DNA from: Planctomycetia bacterium | Lineage (GTDB): Bacteria > Planctomycetota > PLA2 > JAEUHO01 | Direction: 5' to 3' | NCBI GenBank assembly: GCA_030618975.1 | Contig: JAUXCH010000284.1 | Location: forward strand, 1-6,691 | DNA length: 6,691 nt | In this document: in pieces, positions 5,611-6,691 of the stretch | How positions within the stretch are numbered: the stretch's first letter is position 1 | Layout: every line of letters begins with the position of its first letter | The notes under the pieces: generated by a model | Seen by the model: the letters and a program-made list of their open reading frames with translations, nothing else | The model's database searches: none | What the model was told of the DNA's origin: nothing | Program-made: the position numbers and the translations under genes

Positions 5611-5648
5611 TCAGGTGAAATTCCCCGCTTTTCGGGCACAGCCGCGGC
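5602..5648 (+). repeat. Leader repeat, copy 2 (REP-like)
   Basis: This is the second instance of the 47-base element found at 4882-4928, with 43 of 47 positions identical by hand alignment. Within it CCCG-CTTTT-CGGG (about 5624-5636) can form a small hairpin that the first instance largely lacks because of its substitutions. It sits about 150 bases before the copy 2 start, much further than in copy 1, because of an intervening 106-base segment. Confidence 0.75.
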
Positions 5649-5754
5649 ACTTCGGGATCCGACCCCTCTCGATGGCGTTCACGGCTCGCCGCCGTGCGCC
5701 GCGGCCGCGGCGAGAGCCGGAGAAGGGCCGGCGCGCGAAGACCCCCGCCGCGCC
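5649..5754 (+). other. 106-base segment present only in the second leader
   Basis: In copy 1, CAGCCGCGGC (ending 4928) runs directly into GAGAGGTCG (4929). In copy 2 the same two blocks, ending at 5648 and starting at 5755, are separated by these bases. The segment is GC-rich and contains another GCCGCGGCGAGAG near its middle, so it may reflect internal duplication, an insertion here, or a deletion in copy 1. No gene or clear signal was found in it; a reading frame runs through to the lipoprotein start but encodes an Arg/Pro-rich stretch typical of noncoding GC-rich DNA. Confidence 0.55.
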
Positions 5755-5781
5755 GAGAGGTCGGACACCCCGCCCACTCCC

Positions 5782-5787
5782 TACAAT
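5782..5787 (+). promoter_or_regulatory. -10 box TACAAT of a leaderless-type start, parvulin copy 2
   Basis: TACAAT, seven bases (GCCGCGC) and ATG 5795 repeat the copy 1 arrangement, again with no Shine-Dalgarno. GAGAGGTCG (5755-5763) lies 18 bases before the box as in copy 1, while the bases between differ. Conservation of box and spacing within diverged surroundings supports function. Confidence 0.6.
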
Positions 5788-5794
5788 GCCGCGC

Positions 5795-6277
5795 ATGCGC
5801 ACCGTACTCACCGCCCTGTCCCTCCTGCTCCTTCTCGCCGCGTGCGGGGGGGACGACGCCACGAACGAGGTCTCCACGACCCCCGACGTCGCGAGCCAGG
5901 TTCCCCCCACCACGCAAACGACCCCCTACAAGGTCACCGTCGACCACATCCTCATCGCCGTGAAGAATCCGCGCATTCCCGACGGCACGACACCCGAGGC
6001 GGCGAAGGAGCTCGCCTACGACCTCGTGAAGCAGCTCGAGGCCGGCGCAGACTGGGCGGCGCTCAAGCGGAAGCACAGCGCCGATCCGCCTCCCGGCGGG
6101 CCCTACACCATGGCCAACGACGGCATGATCCCCGAGTCCGGAGCGTACCCGCGTAGCGGCATGGCGAAGGCCTTCGGCGACGTGGGCTTCTCGCTCCAGG
6201 TCGACGAGACCGGGATCGCCGACTTCGACGCGACGACGAGTCCCTTCGGCTACCACATCATCAAGCGCCTCGAGTAA
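5795..6277 (+). CDS. Parvulin-type peptidyl-prolyl isomerase lipoprotein, copy 2
   Basis: A 160-residue paralogue of the preceding gene. The signal peptide MRTVLTALSLLLLLAAC ends in lipobox LAAC (C17), followed by a short acidic/Thr-rich linker (GGDDATNEVST..., 18-45) and the parvulin domain at about 46-160. H51 in VDHILIAV, D97 in HSADPPPGG, the YPRSGMAKAF loop (118-127, with M123 and F127 at the spacing of Pin1 M130 and F134) and H154 in SPFGYHIIKR make this the more canonical copy. It should be an exported, membrane-anchored folding catalyst. Its 28-residue linker replaces the 69-residue one of copy 1 with little protein-level similarity. The start at 5795 is set by the TACAAT box and the signal peptide; in-frame starts upstream give an Arg-rich tail that would spoil the signal. 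The gene ends in TAA, unlike the TAG of copy 1, and its last 20 bases are echoed directly downstream. Confidence 0.92.
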   Translation: MRTVLTALSLLLLLAACGGDDATNEVSTTPDVASQVPPTTQTTPYKVTVDHILIAVKNPRIPDGTTPEAAKELAYDLVKQLEAGADWAALKRKHSADPPPGGPYTMANDGMIPESGAYPRSGMAKAFGDVGFSLQVDETGIADFDATTSPFGYHIIKRLE

Positions 6278-6296
6278 TCATCAAGCGCATCGAGTA
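6257..6296 (+). repeat. 20-bp tandem repeat of the parvulin gene tail
   Basis: Bases 6257-6276 end copy 2 (IIKRLE plus most of the stop) and are followed immediately by 6277-6296, identical except for one base (C to A), which restores IIKRIE. The second unit plus the next G (6277-6297) is identical over 21 bases to the end of copy 1 (5551-5571), including its TAG. It is either a slippage duplication or the last remnant of another gene copy. Confidence 0.9.
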
Positions 6297-6351
6297 GCCC
6301 GCCGACGAGAACCACCGCTCAGCGGGCCGCGCCGCCCGAGATCGGACCGGT

Positions 6352-6368
6352 TTCCGCGCTTCTCGGCC
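6352..6368 (+). repeat. Degenerate match to the leader repeat
   Basis: TTCCGCGCTTCTCGGCC closely matches the inner part of the leader repeats (TTCCGCGCTTTTCAGGCC from 4901). It lies in the noncoding gap after copy 2, where a third duplicated unit would have its leader. The short length and GC-rich background make chance similarity possible. Confidence 0.4.
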
Positions 6369-6392
6369 GCCGCCGCACGTCGCGGCGGCGGC
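6366..6392. terminator. Strong all-GC hairpin between convergent genes
   Basis: GCCGCCGCCGC at 6366-6376 pairs perfectly with GCGGCGGCGGC at 6382-6392 around the loop ACGTC. It lies between the end of parvulin copy 2 and the stop codon of the minus-strand gene, where a bidirectional terminator is expected. There is no T tract on either side, so it would be a non-canonical terminator or a 3'-end stabilising structure. A weaker palindrome, CCGCT-C-AGCGG, is at 6315-6325. Confidence 0.45.
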
Positions 6393-6412
6393 GACGCGCT
6401 CGGAAGGCACGG

Positions 6413-6691
6413 TCAGCGCGCGGCTTCCTCGCCGGAGCCGGGCTCCTCGTCGGAACCGGTCAGGTCGCGCGTCTCGACGGTCTCGACTGCGCCCGTCCCA
6501 GCCCGGACGCGGAGCCACCGCCCGTCCTGCACGTAGGCGAGGTCGTCGGTCAGGGCGTCCAGGTCGACCGCACCGAGATCGGCGACCGGCAGGTCGATGA
6601 CGTGCCGTACGCGCCCACTGCTCGCGCTCGCGATCCTGAACTTCCCGTCCTCTCCGATCAGCCACAGCACCTTCCGACCCACGACGAGGAT
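6413..6691 (-). CDS. Unrecognised protein, C-terminal 92 residues (5' end outside window)
   Basis: The frame is open to the right edge and ends at the stop at 6413-6415, so only the C-terminus is visible. The segment VLWLIGEDGKFRIASASSGR followed by VRHVIDLPVADLG, then DLAYVQDGRWLRVRAGTGAV, alternates hydrophobic strands with turn residues. This recalls repeated beta-strand proteins such as beta-propellers but carries no diagnostic motif. The last 20 or so residues are acidic and Gly/Ser-rich, probably disordered. An internal GTG (6682) could be a start but has no ribosome binding site visible before the edge. It converges on parvulin copy 2 across a 135-base gap holding a tail repeat and a GC hairpin. 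No function is proposed. Confidence 0.65.
   Translation of the reverse strand: MLVVGRKVLWLIGEDGKFRIASASSGRVRHVIDLPVADLGAVDLDALTDDLAYVQDGRWLRVRAGTGAVETVETRDLTGSDEEPGSGEEAAR

Noticed and set aside
5016..5618. Overlapping open frame within parvulin copy 1 as a separate gene
   Set aside because: Beyond about 5200 it becomes an Arg-rich shadow of the parvulin domain. Only its first 60 or so codons look coding, which is better explained as an ancestral linker frame.
1..6691. CRISPR array, tRNA, rRNA or transposase gene
   Set aside because: No regularly spaced repeats with unique spacers, no tRNA cloverleaf or rRNA core sequence recognised, and no transposase motif in the plausible coding frames.

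Overview
The window is GC-rich, with strong G/C preference at third codon positions. It comes from a bacterium that makes lipoproteins and a membrane-anchored Hanks-type Ser/Thr kinase. The mix (kinase with an export-side C-terminal domain, single-HKD phospholipase-D-like protein, small parvulin lipoproteins, an unnamed conserved-looking 411-residue protein) suggests a Myxococcota- or Planctomycetota-like lineage. That is inference; no rRNA or marker gene is present to settle it. Coding density is high, gene pairs alternate between convergent and divergent, and no gene-free stretch exceeds 300 bases.

Layout. (i) 36-422 (+): ArsR-family repressor with a C-terminal Cys-Cys pair and a TTG start set by a clear ribosome binding site. 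(ii) 451-1146 (-): phospholipase-D-like protein with one HKD motif. (iii) 1236-3143 (+): transmembrane Ser/Thr protein kinase, divergent from the PLD gene across a 9-bp inverted repeat that supplies a similar -10-like hexamer to each side. (iv) 3153-4388 (-): 411-residue protein of unknown function with a His/Cys cluster, a His-rich run and a hydrophobic segment near the C-terminus. (v) 4455-4883 (+): HIT-family nucleotide hydrolase/transferase, divergent from (iv). (vi) 4969-5571 and (vii) 5795-6277 (+): two tandem paralogous parvulin-type (PpiC/rotamase) lipoproteins. (viii) 6413-6691 (-): C-terminal end of an unrecognised protein that runs off the right edge.

The most interesting part is 4880-6400. 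It is a segmental duplication in which each unit carries the same leader repeat, the same TACAAT box seven bases before the ATG with no Shine-Dalgarno (a leaderless-type start), a lipobox signal peptide and an approximately 80% identical parvulin domain. The linker between lipobox and enzyme is unrelated in sequence between copies. In copy 1 its codon bias points to a different reading frame, suggesting compensating frameshifts. Downstream lie a 20-bp echo of the gene tail and a degraded leader-repeat match, possible traces of a third unit. A (AGCTCGGGG)n array sits at the junction of the two units.

Functional links are limited. The two lipoproteins would act as folding catalysts on the outer face of a membrane. 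The kinase would couple an export-side signal to cytoplasmic phosphorylation, and its shared promoter region with the PLD gene is the only hint of a regulatory pair. No complete novel multi-gene system is evident; the parvulin duplication and the unknown 411-residue protein are the best leads.
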